A stretch of 64,000 nucleotides of DNA from Caballeronia ptereochthonis (GCF_001545075.1 NZ_FCOB02000021.1:97952-161951); one strand, 5' to 3'; shown: positions 40,647 to 49,538, counted from the stretch's first letter. The notes: generated from the letters alone by a model not told the origin. A program made the numbers and translations.

Positions 40647-41933
40647 TCAGGCGCGCGCCGCCAGAATCCGCCCCGCGCACTCGCCGAAGCCGATGCGATA
40701 GCCATCGCCCTGGCACCATCCGGTGATCGTGATTTCATCGCCGTCCTGCAGGAACGAGCGCTCGCCGCCCTCCTCCAGCTTCAGCGGGCGCTGGCCGTTC
40801 CACGTGCTTTCCAGCAGGCTGCCGCACGATTCCGGCGTCGGTCCGCTGATCGTGCCCGAGCCCATCAGATCGCCGACGCGCGTGTTGCATCCCGCGACCG
40901 TGTGATGCGCGAGCTGCTGCGCCATCGACCAGTACATCAGCTTGAAGTTGGTGCGGGAGAGCGTCGTCGCCCGGCGCGCGCCTTCGGCACGCAGCGTCAC
41001 TTGCAGTTCGATGTCGAACGCGTGATCGCCCCGGTGACGCAGATATTCGAGCGGCTGCGGCTCCTGCGCGGGCGTCGCGGTGCGGAACGGCTCGAGCGCA
41101 TCGAGCGTGACGATCCACGGCGAGATGGTCGTCGCAAAGGTCTTCGCGTTGAACGGGCCGAGCGGCACGTATTCCCATTGCTGGATGTCGCGCGCGCTCC
41201 AGTCGTTCAGCAGCACCATGCCGAAGATGTGCGACTCGGCGTCCTCGCACGCGATCGGCTCGCCGAGCGCATTACCACGGCCGACGATGAAGCCCGTCTC
41301 CAGTTCGATATCCAGCTTGCGGCACGCGCCGAACACCGGGCGATCTTCCGTCGGCAACTTCAGTTGTCCGTTGGGGCGGCGCACCGGCGTGCCGCTCACG
41401 ACGACGGATGACGCGCGCCCGTTATAGCCGATCGGCATCTCCGACCAGTTCGGCAGGAGCGCGTTCTTCGGATCGCGGAACATCGAGCCGACGTTGGTCG
41501 CGTGTTCCTTCGACGAATAGAAGTCCGTGTAGCCGGGAATCTCGACGGGCAGATGCTTCGTCGCATCCGGGCGGGGCACGAGCGCGCGGCGGCGCAGCGC
41601 TTCGTCGTCACGCAGCGTCGCATTGCCCTGCGCGAGCAGGCCGGAGAGCGCGATGCGCACGGCGCGCCAGCGCTCGCGGCCGAGCGCGATGAAATCGTTC
41701 AGGCGCGGCGCATGGAAAGTGCCGTGCGCGTCGATGAGACGTGCGTCTTCGAGCGCGGCCAGATCGACGATCCAGTCGCCGATCGCGACGCCCGCGCGTG
41801 GCCGTGTGTTCACCGCGTCGCTGAAGATGCCGAACGGCAGGTTCTGAATCGGGAAGTCGCTCGCGGGATCGTTCGCGGATTCGATCCAGCTTTTGAGGGT
41901 GGAGCCAAGCGTGGCTTTCAGCGCATCGTTCAT
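40647..41933 (-). CDS. fahA: Fumarylacetoacetase
   Basis: A 428-aa hydrolase that splits fumarylacetoacetate to fumarate and acetoacetate, the last step of tyrosine/homogentisate degradation. The N-terminal SH3-like domain is followed by the FAH catalytic domain with DFYSSKEHATNVG (catalytic His), ELETGFIVG, LLNDWSARDIQQWEYVPLGPFNAKTF and GDLMGSGTISGP. The ATG at 41933 overlaps the hmgA stop (ATGA), so the frame upstream, which runs through hmgA, is not part of the gene. Confidence 0.97.
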   Translation of the reverse strand: MNDALKATLGSTLKSWIESANDPASDFPIQNLPFGIFSDAVNTRPRAGVAIGDWIVDLAALEDARLIDAHGTFHAPRLNDFIALGRERWRAVRIALSGLLAQGNATLRDDEALRRRALVPRPDATKHLPVEIPGYTDFYSSKEHATNVGSMFRDPKNALLPNWSEMPIGYNGRASSVVVSGTPVRRPNGQLKLPTEDRPVFGACRKLDIELETGFIVGRGNALGEPIACEDAESHIFGMVLLNDWSARDIQQWEYVPLGPFNAKTFATTISPWIVTLDALEPFRTATPAQEPQPLEYLRHRGDHAFDIELQVTLRAEGARRATTLSRTNFKLMYWSMAQQLAHHTVAGCNTRVGDLMGSGTISGPTPESCGSLLESTWNGQRPLKLEEGGERSFLQDGDEITITGWCQGDGYRIGFGECAGRILAARA

Positions 41934-43279
41934 CGTTGCTCCGGGTTGAAGTGTTTCGTGAGGCCTTGCCAGCACTCGTAGTAATTCGCCTGCAGTTGCG
42001 CGGTTTCGAGCGCGAACCGCGTCGGCTTGATGAGCGTGCGCGTCTCGAACATGAAAGCCATCGTGTCGCCGACTTTCGCGGGCTTCGACGTATCGATGCG
42101 CGATGCCTTCTCGAACGTCTCCGCATCCGGACCGTGTCCCGACATGCAATTGTGCAGGCTCGCGCCGCCCGGCAGGAAGCCCTCGGCCTTCGCGTCGTAG
42201 ACGCCATGCACGAGGCCCATGAACTCGCTCGCGACATTGCGGTGGAACCAGGGCGGACGGAATGTATCCTCGGCGGCGAGCCAGCGCGGCGGGAAGATCA
42301 CGAAGTCGATCGCGTCGACGCCCGGCGTGTCGCTCGGCGACTGCAGCACGAGGAAGATCGACGGATCGGGGTGGTCGTAGCTGATCGAGCCGATGGTGTT
42401 GAAGTGGCGCAGATCGTACTTGTACGGCGCATAGCTGCCGTGCCACGCGACGACATCGAGGGGCGAATGGCCGATATCCGCGTGCCACAGCACGCCGTTC
42501 ATCTTCGTGACCAGCTCGAAACTGCCTTCGCGGTCTTCATACGCGGCATGCGGCGTGAGGAAGTCACGCGGATTCGCGAGCCCGTTCGAGCCGATCGGAC
42601 CGAGGTCCGGCAACTGCAGCAGCGCGCCGAAGTTCTCGCAGATATAGCCGCGCGCCTCGCCATCGGGCAAGGCCACGGAGAAGCGCACGCCGCGTGGAAT
42701 CACCGCGATCTCATAGGGCTCGACGTCGAGCTTGCCGAGCTCCGTCCAGATCGCGAGACGCCCTTGTTGCGGCACGATCAGCAACTCGCCGTCGGCGTTG
42801 TAGAAGAAGCGGTCCTGCATCGAGCGGTTCGCCGCGTAGAGATGAATCGCACAGCCGCTCATGGATTCCGCTGCGCCGTTGCCCGCCATCGTCACCCAGC
42901 CGTCGATGAAATCGGTCGGCGCGTCGGGCATCGGCAGGGGATCCCAGCGCAACTGATTGGGCGGCGTCGGCGGCACGTCGGGACAACCCGAGGCGAAACT
43001 GGCGACGAGCTTCGCGCGCAGCCTGTCGGCGGGAATGCGCGTAAACGGCTTGTGCACGGCGGCCGGCCGGATGCGATAGAGCCACGAGCGGCGGTTGTGG
43101 GCGCGCGGCGCGGTGAACGCCGTGCCGGAGAGCTGCTCCGCATACAGACCGTAGGCCGCGCGCTGCGGCGAGTTGCGGCCGATCGGCAGCGCGCCGGGCA
43201 GCGCCTCCGTGGCGAAGTCGTTGGCAAAGCCGGATTGATAGTGCTGGTTCGCGTCCGTGTGCGTCTCGAACGTTGGCAT
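41930..43279 (-). CDS. hmgA: Homogentisate 1,2-dioxygenase
   Basis: A 449-aa Fe(II) ring-cleavage dioxygenase that converts homogentisate to maleylacetoacetate. The conserved stretches YQSGFANDFATEALPGALP, NRRSWLYRIRP, PPWFHRNVASEFMGL and GGASLHNCMSGHGPD (iron-ligand region) are present. The ATG overlap makes hmgA-fahA a two-gene operon. The maleylacetoacetate isomerase that would link the two enzymes is not in this window. Paired operator-like sites lie upstream. Confidence 0.97.
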   Translation of the reverse strand: MPTFETHTDANQHYQSGFANDFATEALPGALPIGRNSPQRAAYGLYAEQLSGTAFTAPRAHNRRSWLYRIRPAAVHKPFTRIPADRLRAKLVASFASGCPDVPPTPPNQLRWDPLPMPDAPTDFIDGWVTMAGNGAAESMSGCAIHLYAANRSMQDRFFYNADGELLIVPQQGRLAIWTELGKLDVEPYEIAVIPRGVRFSVALPDGEARGYICENFGALLQLPDLGPIGSNGLANPRDFLTPHAAYEDREGSFELVTKMNGVLWHADIGHSPLDVVAWHGSYAPYKYDLRHFNTIGSISYDHPDPSIFLVLQSPSDTPGVDAIDFVIFPPRWLAAEDTFRPPWFHRNVASEFMGLVHGVYDAKAEGFLPGGASLHNCMSGHGPDAETFEKASRIDTSKPAKVGDTMAFMFETRTLIKPTRFALETAQLQANYYECWQGLTKHFNPEQR

Positions 43280-43345
43280 GGTCGGAATCCTCGGCGAATG
43301 ATCGGCACGCCGGCGACGCCAGGCCGTGCGGCCTTACGTCGCTGC

Positions 43346-43383
43346 GTTTTACGAATAGTAAAACCAATTACGATTAGTGAAAT
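43346..43383. promoter_or_regulatory. Paired operator-like sites upstream of hmgA
   Basis: Site 1 is a perfect inverted repeat, GTTTTAC-5 bp-GTAAAAC (43346-43364). Site 2 (43366-43382) matches the core of site 1 at 13 of 17 positions. Their centres are 19 bp apart, about two helical turns. They lie 67-104 bp before the hmgA ATG and fit a dimeric repressor or activator binding in tandem. Homogentisate operons elsewhere are controlled by IclR-type HmgR, but no such gene is adjacent. Confidence 0.6.
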
Positions 43384-43530
43384 CGCTCGTAAACCCTTAA
43401 TCGACGCGCTTGTTCCGGCATATCAATATGTGAATTTGGTGCTGGACGCGGTGTTGCGCGCTGATACCATCGAGAATTCCAATGACAATCGCCCGGTACG
43501 GCGCACCTCACGAACTCGAATGCTCCATCC

Positions 43531-44352
43531 ATGATCGCCCCTTCCTTGCCAGAACTTGTCGCCCGCGCCTTGCAGCATCCGTTTCTCGGCGCGCATATCG
43601 TGCTTGGAGAGAACGAGCACGCGGGGCAGGCGATCGCGCATTACGGCGGTCTATGCATTTCGAGCGCCTACGAGCCGATTTTCGATGTCGGCACGCACAG
43701 CTTTCCGCAGACCTTGAGCGCTTCGCCGGAGAGTGCGGAGCGTTTTGGCGATGAGCTGGGCGTGCAGGCGCTGACGCTCATTCACGGCGATACGTCGCGC
43801 GACCCTTTCGGGCAACTGGAAGACGATCGTGAGCTGGTCGCGCTGGACCGGCTATCGCGGGCGGTGCACGCGTTCAATTTCTTCGGGCCGCATCGGCCGG
43901 GGCTTTTGTTTCTTCGCGTGCACGAGCGGTTGTTGAAGAGCGTGAAGTATGACCACGGGCTGCACTTCTCGTCCGTGCTGATGGAGTTCGGCATGAGTCC
44001 GTCGCGCGTGGTGATCGAATTGCCTGCGGCGGCGGTGGCGCACAAGACGTTTCTGGGCTATCTCACCAAGAGCTATCAGCGCTACGGATTCAAGGTTGCG
44101 GGGAATCTGCCCAATGCCGGGCAGATCATGGCCGTGTCGGATATGGCGCGGCTCGATTTCATCAAGATGGATGCGGGCGCCGCTTTACGTGATTCTGTTG
44201 TGAAGCATCTTGTCGCTTATGCGAATCGGTTGAGGATTCCGCTCATCTTTTCCAATGTCTCGGATGAAGCGCAGTTCAATGCGTTGCAGCAGTTTGATGT
44301 GCACTTCGTGCAGGGGCCGGTGTTTGATGCACATCCTGTGCATTTGCGGTAG
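43531..44352 (+). CDS. Degenerate EAL-domain protein
   Basis: A 273-aa protein with the overall EAL fold: YEPIFDV (normally YQPI), VVIELPA, FIKMDAG and VHFVQGPVFDAHP. The catalytic residues of c-di-GMP phosphodiesterases are largely missing. The EAL motif position reads FPQTLSA, the Asn of NVSP reads RVHE, and the EGVE position reads SNVSD. It is therefore probably a non-enzymatic sensor or adaptor. It is divergent from hmgA and convergent with the kinase at 44503. Confidence 0.75.
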   Translation: MIAPSLPELVARALQHPFLGAHIVLGENEHAGQAIAHYGGLCISSAYEPIFDVGTHSFPQTLSASPESAERFGDELGVQALTLIHGDTSRDPFGQLEDDRELVALDRLSRAVHAFNFFGPHRPGLLFLRVHERLLKSVKYDHGLHFSSVLMEFGMSPSRVVIELPAAAVAHKTFLGYLTKSYQRYGFKVAGNLPNAGQIMAVSDMARLDFIKMDAGAALRDSVVKHLVAYANRLRIPLIFSNVSDEAQFNALQQFDVHFVQGPVFDAHPVHLR

Positions 44353-44380
44353 CGGTTTTTTTTGGTTCGCTACGCGTTGC

Positions 44381-44464
44381 TATGGAACTTGTGTTCGTGT
44401 CGGTCTATTAGCATTGCCCCTGTGCGGGGCAACACTAATAGACCACTAAGCAATCAGGATTTCA
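44381..44464. repeat. 84-bp structured intergenic repeat, copy 1
   Basis: It contains an outer 10-bp perfect inverted repeat (GGTCTATTAG 44402-44411 with CTAATAGACC 44435-44444) and an inner 7-bp stem (TTGCCCC 44414-44420 with GGGGCAA 44426-44432), loop TGTGC. It matches 49539-49622 at 74 of 84 positions without gaps. It sits between two convergent genes and is followed by a CA-rich stretch. Confidence 0.9.
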
Positions 44465-44502
44465 TAGCAGCCCAAGCAGAACAAACAAAAAACCCCCAAC
44501 CC

Positions 44503-46044
44503 TCACCCCCGCAACCGATGCATCAACGGCTTCAAAGCCGGATAAAGATCGAGATAAACACCGAACCGTTCCCCATACACGCGCTGCCGCGCGATATCAG
44601 GCTGAGCACGCTCGACGAGCGTAACCCACCCGCCTTCGGCCGTTTCCCGCGAAACCAGCCCCGCGCCTAGCGCGGCCAACAACGCCGCCCCCATCGCCGC
44701 TTCGACGTCCTGCTCGATCGACAACACGGGATACCCCGTGACATCCGCGATGATCTGCATCCACAGATCCGAATGCGCCGCGCCGCCAACAACGATCAGC
44801 CTGTCTTCCAGCGACTGCGCACCGCGCCTTCCCGCCTCCATGTTGTGCTTCAGCGCAAACGCAACGCCCTCGAGCACCGCGCGATACAGCGTCGCACGCG
44901 TGTGGAACAGATTGAGCCCGACGAACGTACCGCTCGCGCGCGCATCCCAGACCGGACTGCGTTCCCCCATCAGATACGGCAGGAACACCACGCCATCGGA
45001 ACCCGCGGCCACCTTCGCGGCCGCCTCTTCAAGCAGCCGGTGCGGATCACCGTGCGGCATCTTCTTCGCGGCTTCGATCTCGCCCTGGCAGAACTGATCG
45101 CGATACCACGCCACGCACTGACCCGCCGTGCTCGCGCCGCCGAACACATAGAGATCGCGCTTGCCGTTGTAGACGTGCGGCATCGATACGAGCCCGTGAC
45201 TCGCATCGACGGTCTGATTGATGTACCCCCAGCACATGCTCGTGCCGATCATCGCGACGTGATGGCCCGCCTGCGTGACGCCCGCAGCAAAGGTCGCCAC
45301 CGCCGCATCGACGCCGCCCGCGACGACCGGCGTGCCCGCGGCAAGACCGAGCTTGCCGGCCCATTGCGGCAATAACCCGGCCACTACGTCCGACGATTCC
45401 ACCAGACGCTGCGGCATCATCGCCGCGGGAATGCCGAGCATGTCGAGCGCTTCCTGCGACCACGCACGCTTCGCGACGTCGTACACGCCGCCGATATTGC
45501 CCGCCGAACTGTGATCGACAGCAAGCTCGCCAGTCAGTCGCTGGATCACGAACGCATTCGGCGGCAGAAAATGGCGCGTCTTTTTCCATACCTCCGGCTC
45601 ATGGTTGCGCAGCCAGAGCATCTTCGTGAAGCCGTAGTAGCTGTCGACGCCGTTGCCCGTGATCGCCTCCAGCCGCTTCACGTCGACGTGCTCGCGCACC
45701 CAGTCCACTTCGGCCGTCGCACGGCGATCCATCCAGATGAGACACGGATAGAGCGGCTCCATGTTCTCGTCGACGGGAATGCCCGAGCCGCCATACAGGC
45801 TGCTCACGCAGAGCGCCTTCACGTCGTTCGCCGCAACACCCTTCTCGCGCGCCTTCGCGACGACCGCCGCGATGCACTCGGTCACGGCATCGAACCATAC
45901 CGATGCCCGTTGCTCGGCCCACATGGGCTTGGGCGTGTCGGGATGGTAGGCGCTCGAATGCTGCGCGACGATCGCACCGCTGGTATCGACGAGCAACGCC
46001 TTCGTGCTCTGCGTGCCGATGTCGATGCCGATCACGTAATCCAT
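44503..46044 (-). CDS. FGGY-family carbohydrate kinase (xylulokinase-like)
   Basis: A 513-aa sugar kinase. The ATP/phosphate motif is IGIDIGTQSTKALLVD at the N-terminus. The C-terminal ATPase half has AMIGTSMCWGYI, GVVFLPYLMGERSPVWD and LIVVGGAAHSDLWMQIIADVTG. It is related to, but clearly different from, the XylB at 48035, and belongs to a less-studied xylulokinase-like group whose substrate is not evident. The ATG at 46044 has GGGAGAC ahead. The longer frame upstream is rejected because it lacks kinase sequence. It is divergent from the arabinitol dehydrogenase. Confidence 0.88.
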   Translation of the reverse strand: MDYVIGIDIGTQSTKALLVDTSGAIVAQHSSAYHPDTPKPMWAEQRASVWFDAVTECIAAVVAKAREKGVAANDVKALCVSSLYGGSGIPVDENMEPLYPCLIWMDRRATAEVDWVREHVDVKRLEAITGNGVDSYYGFTKMLWLRNHEPEVWKKTRHFLPPNAFVIQRLTGELAVDHSSAGNIGGVYDVAKRAWSQEALDMLGIPAAMMPQRLVESSDVVAGLLPQWAGKLGLAAGTPVVAGGVDAAVATFAAGVTQAGHHVAMIGTSMCWGYINQTVDASHGLVSMPHVYNGKRDLYVFGGASTAGQCVAWYRDQFCQGEIEAAKKMPHGDPHRLLEEAAAKVAAGSDGVVFLPYLMGERSPVWDARASGTFVGLNLFHTRATLYRAVLEGVAFALKHNMEAGRRGAQSLEDRLIVVGGAAHSDLWMQIIADVTGYPVLSIEQDVEAAMGAALLAALGAGLVSRETAEGGWVTLVERAQPDIARQRVYGERFGVYLDLYPALKPLMHRLRG

Positions 46045-46417
46045 GTCCGTCTCCCGCGTTCTGTTTTTCCGCCTATCGTTAAGTGGAGCCGCCGCGGCCC
46101 GAGACGAGGCGATCACGCACCTTCGTTCAACGGCCGTCACATTGCCTATCCGGGTTATTCCCGATCCGTTCGATAACCGGGATTTGCGCACCGCAGCGTG
46201 AGCCACTCCCTGCGCGCCGCCAGCGCGTGACCCGTGGAAGGCGCGCAAATTGCGCCGCGTTGCGGGAAACCCGCGCCTTGACTTTCATCCAGGCGAATAC
46301 GATCATTCGATCATCGAAAGAGCAAATGCTCACACAGCCGCGATGACGCACGCGCGCGTCGTTGCGAACGGCCGTCCGCGAAGAACGGGCGCACAGCCAA
46401 TCAGAGGAAGAGACGAC
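46045..46417. other. Divergent promoter region between the FGGY kinase and the arabinitol dehydrogenase
   Basis: This 373-bp region contains the 54-bp polyol promoter module (46278-46331) and an imperfect inverted repeat (11-bp arms 46148-46158 and 46173-46183, one mismatch, 14-nt loop) nearer the kinase. No gene is seen. Confidence 0.7.
46278..46331 (+). promoter_or_regulatory. Polyol promoter/operator module A (arabinitol dehydrogenase)
   Basis: TTGACT (-35, 46278-46283) is followed after 16 bp by CGATCATTCGATCA (46300-46313), which includes GATCAT as -10 with 17-bp spacing. Six bases later comes GAGCAAATGCTC (46320-46331), with 5-bp palindromic arms. The same parts at the same spacing occur upstream of the opposing SDR/transporter operon (57950-57897, - strand). 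Confidence 0.75.
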
Positions 46418-47812
46418 ATGAACAGTGAATCCAGCAACGCGAGCGGCGGCGTGATCCTGCACATCGGCGCCGGGTCTTTTCATCGTGCGCATCAGGCGTG
46501 GTATCTGCACAGGCTCATCGAATCCGGCGACGAGCGCTGGTCGCTCGCGGTCGGCAACATCCGTGGCGACATGAACGCCGTGCTCGATGCGCTCGCCGCG
46601 CAGAACGGCGAATACACGCTCGAAACGGTGACGCCGAAGGGAGAGCGCGAGTACGAAACCGTGCGCGCGATCAGGAAGGTCGTGCCGTGGTCCGCCGATC
46701 TCGAGGCGCTCATCGCGACGGGCGCCGACCCCGCGTGCAGGATCGTGTCGTTCACCGTCACCGAAGGCGGCTACTACCTCGATGATCACGACAGGCTGGA
46801 CACCGCGAACCCCGATCTCGCCGCCGATCTGAAAGGCGCGAAAACGACGATCTACGGCGCGCTCGCCGCCATTCTCGATGCGCGCATGAAGAACGGCGCG
46901 GGCAAGGTGTCGCTGCAGAACTGCGACAACCTGCGCAGCAACGGCGACCGCTTCAAAAAGGGCATGCTCGAATTCCTGCAACTGCGCGGCGAGACCGCGC
47001 TGCGCGACTGGATGATCGCCAACACGTCGTGCCCGAATTCGATGGTCGACCGCATCACGCCGCGCCCGACGCCCGACGTGGCCGAGCGCGTGAAGGCCGC
47101 GACCGGCGTCGACGACCGCGCGCCCGTGATGGGCGAGAAGTTCATCCAGTGGGTGATCGAGGACAACTTCATCGCCGGGCGGCCCGCCTGGGAGAAGGTC
47201 GGCGCGGAGATGGTCGAATCGGTGCATCCCTACGAGGAGGCGAAGATCCGCATTCTCAACGCGAGCCATAGCTGCATCGCGTGGGCGGGCACGCTCGTCG
47301 GCCTGCAGTACATTCACGAAGGCACGCAGGACATGGAGATCCGCGCGCTCGCGGATGCCTACGTCACCGACGACGTGATTCCCTGCCTCACGCCGAGCCC
47401 GATCGATCTCGCCCGGTATCGCGACGTCGTGCTCGACCGCTTCAGCAATCCGTATATCAGGGACACGAACCAGCGCGTCGCGGCGGACGGCTTTTCGAAG
47501 CTGCCGGGCTTCATCGCGCCGACGATGTCCGAATGCTTCGCGCGCAACGTCGATCCCGATTCGACCGCCATCCTGCCTGCGCTCTTCTTCCGCTTCCTCG
47601 AACGCTGGCACGAAGGCAAGCTGCCCTATGCGTATCAGGACGGCGTGATGGATCCGGCAGTCGCGCATGGCTTCTTCACGGCGCCCGATCCGATCGAGGC
47701 GTTCGTGGGCGACAAGCTCCTGTGGGGCAAGATGGCACGAACCGAAGGGCTCGAGCGCGTGATGCGCAAGGCGATGGGGAAGGTCGATGCGTGGCTCGCC
47801 AATCGGCCATAA
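46418..47812 (+). CDS. dalD: D-arabinitol 4-dehydrogenase (mannitol dehydrogenase family)
   Basis: A 464-aa long-chain polyol dehydrogenase. The nucleotide motif is HIGAGSFHRAH at the N-terminus. The catalytic Lys, Asn and His lie in KIRILNASH. Length and the GSFHRAHQAWYLHRL stretch fit the D-arabinitol branch (product D-xylulose) better than the about 490-aa mannitol 2-dehydrogenases, but mannitol activity cannot be excluded. The ATG at 46418 follows AGAGGAAGAG. The upstream in-frame part runs through the promoter and is rejected. Xylulokinase follows on the same strand. Confidence 0.85.
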   Translation: MNSESSNASGGVILHIGAGSFHRAHQAWYLHRLIESGDERWSLAVGNIRGDMNAVLDALAAQNGEYTLETVTPKGEREYETVRAIRKVVPWSADLEALIATGADPACRIVSFTVTEGGYYLDDHDRLDTANPDLAADLKGAKTTIYGALAAILDARMKNGAGKVSLQNCDNLRSNGDRFKKGMLEFLQLRGETALRDWMIANTSCPNSMVDRITPRPTPDVAERVKAATGVDDRAPVMGEKFIQWVIEDNFIAGRPAWEKVGAEMVESVHPYEEAKIRILNASHSCIAWAGTLVGLQYIHEGTQDMEIRALADAYVTDDVIPCLTPSPIDLARYRDVVLDRFSNPYIRDTNQRVAADGFSKLPGFIAPTMSECFARNVDPDSTAILPALFFRFLERWHEGKLPYAYQDGVMDPAVAHGFFTAPDPIEAFVGDKLLWGKMARTEGLERVMRKAMGKVDAWLANRP

Positions 47813-47840
47813 GCAGCGGCCATAAGCAGCGGCCATAAGC
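47805..47840 (+). repeat. Short tandem repeat at the end of the arabinitol dehydrogenase gene
   Basis: The 13-bp unit GGCCATAAGCAGC is present at 47805-47817 and 47818-47830, with a partial third copy at 47831-47840. The first copy contains the gene's TAA stop. Confidence 0.85.
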
Positions 47841-47901
47841 GCAGCCACGAGCGCAGCCATATCGTCAACCTTATCGCCGCGTTAAGCGCAACGGTGAAGC
47901 G

Positions 47902-47942
47902 CGCGCCGCGCCGCTCGGGTATTGTGCCCATGGCGCGGCGCG
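47902..47942 (+). other. Strong GC hairpin between dalD and xylB
   Basis: A perfect 11-bp stem, CGCGCCGCGCC (47902-47912) with GGCGCGGCGCG (47932-47942), has a 19-nt loop and no T-run. It may stabilise or end part of the dalD transcript. An overlapping alternative is the 14-bp palindrome at 47934-47947. Confidence 0.55.
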
Positions 47943-48034
47943 CCGCGTGGCGTTAAATTGGCGCCTCCTGCTGCACTGGCTTCACTCCTCGTTTTTCGCC
48001 GGGTCCGATCCCGGCAACGACCAAGGGTCCGTTC

Positions 48035-49516
48035 ATGTACTTAGGCATAGACCTCGGCACCTCCGAAGTGAAAGTTCTGCTGCTCGCCGCCGACGGCGGC
48101 GTGATCGGCACGGCGGGCACGCCGTTCACCGTATCGCGTCCGAAGCCGCGCTGGTCGGAGCAGAATCCGCTCGACTGGTGGGAAGGCACGCGCGCCGCGC
48201 TCTTCAAGCTGCGCGAGAAGTTTCCGGGCGAGTTCGCGCAAGTGCGCGGCATCGGCCTGTCGGGACAGATGCATGGCGCCGTGCTGCTCGATTCGCACGA
48301 CAACGTGCTGCGCCCTGCGATCCTCTGGAACGACATGCGCAGCGACAAGGAATGCGCCGAGCTCTACGAGCGTGCGCCGAACCTGCACGAGATCGCCGGC
48401 AATCTGGCGATGCCGGGCTTCACCGCGCCGAAGCTTCTCTGGGTCGCGCACAACGAGCCGGACATTTTCAGGCAGACCGCGTGCGTGCTGCTGCCGAAGG
48501 ATTATCTGCGCATGCATCTGACGGGCACGAAGGTGTCCGATCCTTCCGACGCCGCCGGCACGCTCTGGCTCGATGTCGCGAGGCGTGACTGGTCCGACGA
48601 GTTGCTTGCCGCATGCGACATGTCGCGCCGCCAGATGCCGTCGCTGGCCGAGGGCAGCGAGCCTTCCGGCACGTTGCGGCCGGAGCTTGCGCGCGAGTTC
48701 GGCCTGCGCGAGGGCGTGATCGTCGCGGCGGGCGGCGGCGACAATGCCGCGAGCGCGGTGGGCATCGGCGCGACCGATCCGGGCGACGGCTTTCTGTCGC
48801 TTGGCACGTCGGGCGTGCTGTGCGTGATCGGCGACCGCTTCCGGCCGAATCCGGCCTCGGCGGTGCATGCGTTCTGCCATGCGATTCCGGATCGCTGGCA
48901 TCAGATGAGTGTGGTGCTCTCGGCGGCGAGTTGCCTGCGCTGGGTATGCAAGCTGACGTCGACGGACGAGCCGACCTTGCTCGCGGAGATCGAAGCGCTG
49001 CCGGCCGACGCGTTGCCTTCGGCGCCCTTGTTCCTGCCGTATCTGAGCGGCGAGCGTACGCCCCACAACGATCCGTATGCGCAAGGCGTGTTCTTCGGGA
49101 TGACGCACGCGACTGATCGTGCGCTGCTGGGCTATTCGGTGCTCGAGGGCGTGACGCTTTCGCTGACCGATGGCCTGGACGCGCTGGAATCGGCGGGCAC
49201 GCAGGCGCGTGCGTTGTCGATGCTTGGCGGCGGTGCACGCAGCGCGTACTGGGCGCAGATGTTCGCCGATGCGTTCGACACGCCGACCCGCACGCACGGC
49301 GGCGGCGAGACGGGCGCGGCTTTGGGCGCGGCGCGGCTCGGCTGGCTCGCGGCGGGGGGTGATCCGGCGACGGTGCTCGCGAAGCCCGAGATCAAGCAGG
49401 AGTTCATGCCGAACGCCGAACGGCATGAGATTTTGCGGCAGCGCTTGAAGGGGTTCCGGGAGTTGTATCGGCATGTCAGGCCGTTGTTTGATCCGGCGCG
49501 GGAGAGGTTGGCTTGA
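48035..49516 (+). CDS. xylB: Xylulokinase
   Basis: A 493-aa FGGY kinase that phosphorylates D-xylulose to D-xylulose-5-phosphate. Xylulokinase hallmarks are YLGIDLGTSEVKVLLL, GIGLSGQMHGAVLLD, ILWNDMRSDKEC, LLPKDYLRMHLTG and LSLGTSGVLCV. It lies 222 bp after the arabinitol dehydrogenase, so the two complete arabinitol entry into the pentose-phosphate pathway. The ATG is preceded by AAGGG. Confidence 0.96.
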   Translation: MYLGIDLGTSEVKVLLLAADGGVIGTAGTPFTVSRPKPRWSEQNPLDWWEGTRAALFKLREKFPGEFAQVRGIGLSGQMHGAVLLDSHDNVLRPAILWNDMRSDKECAELYERAPNLHEIAGNLAMPGFTAPKLLWVAHNEPDIFRQTACVLLPKDYLRMHLTGTKVSDPSDAAGTLWLDVARRDWSDELLAACDMSRRQMPSLAEGSEPSGTLRPELAREFGLREGVIVAAGGGDNAASAVGIGATDPGDGFLSLGTSGVLCVIGDRFRPNPASAVHAFCHAIPDRWHQMSVVLSAASCLRWVCKLTSTDEPTLLAEIEALPADALPSAPLFLPYLSGERTPHNDPYAQGVFFGMTHATDRALLGYSVLEGVTLSLTDGLDALESAGTQARALSMLGGGARSAYWAQMFADAFDTPTRTHGGGETGAALGAARLGWLAAGGDPATVLAKPEIKQEFMPNAERHEILRQRLKGFRELYRHVRPLFDPARERLA

Positions 49517-49538
49517 TTTTGTGGTGCGGTTGGGCTTC

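Noticed and set aside
46127..47860. Long - strand frame opposite the arabinitol dehydrogenase
   Set aside because: It is His/Arg/Asp-rich antisense translation with no domain. The + strand gene has full dehydrogenase motifs.
44465..49538. Segment between the 84-bp repeats as a transposon
   Set aside because: No transposase or recombinase is inside, and the repeats show neither transposon-end structure nor adjacent target duplications. It is kept only as a possible recombination unit.
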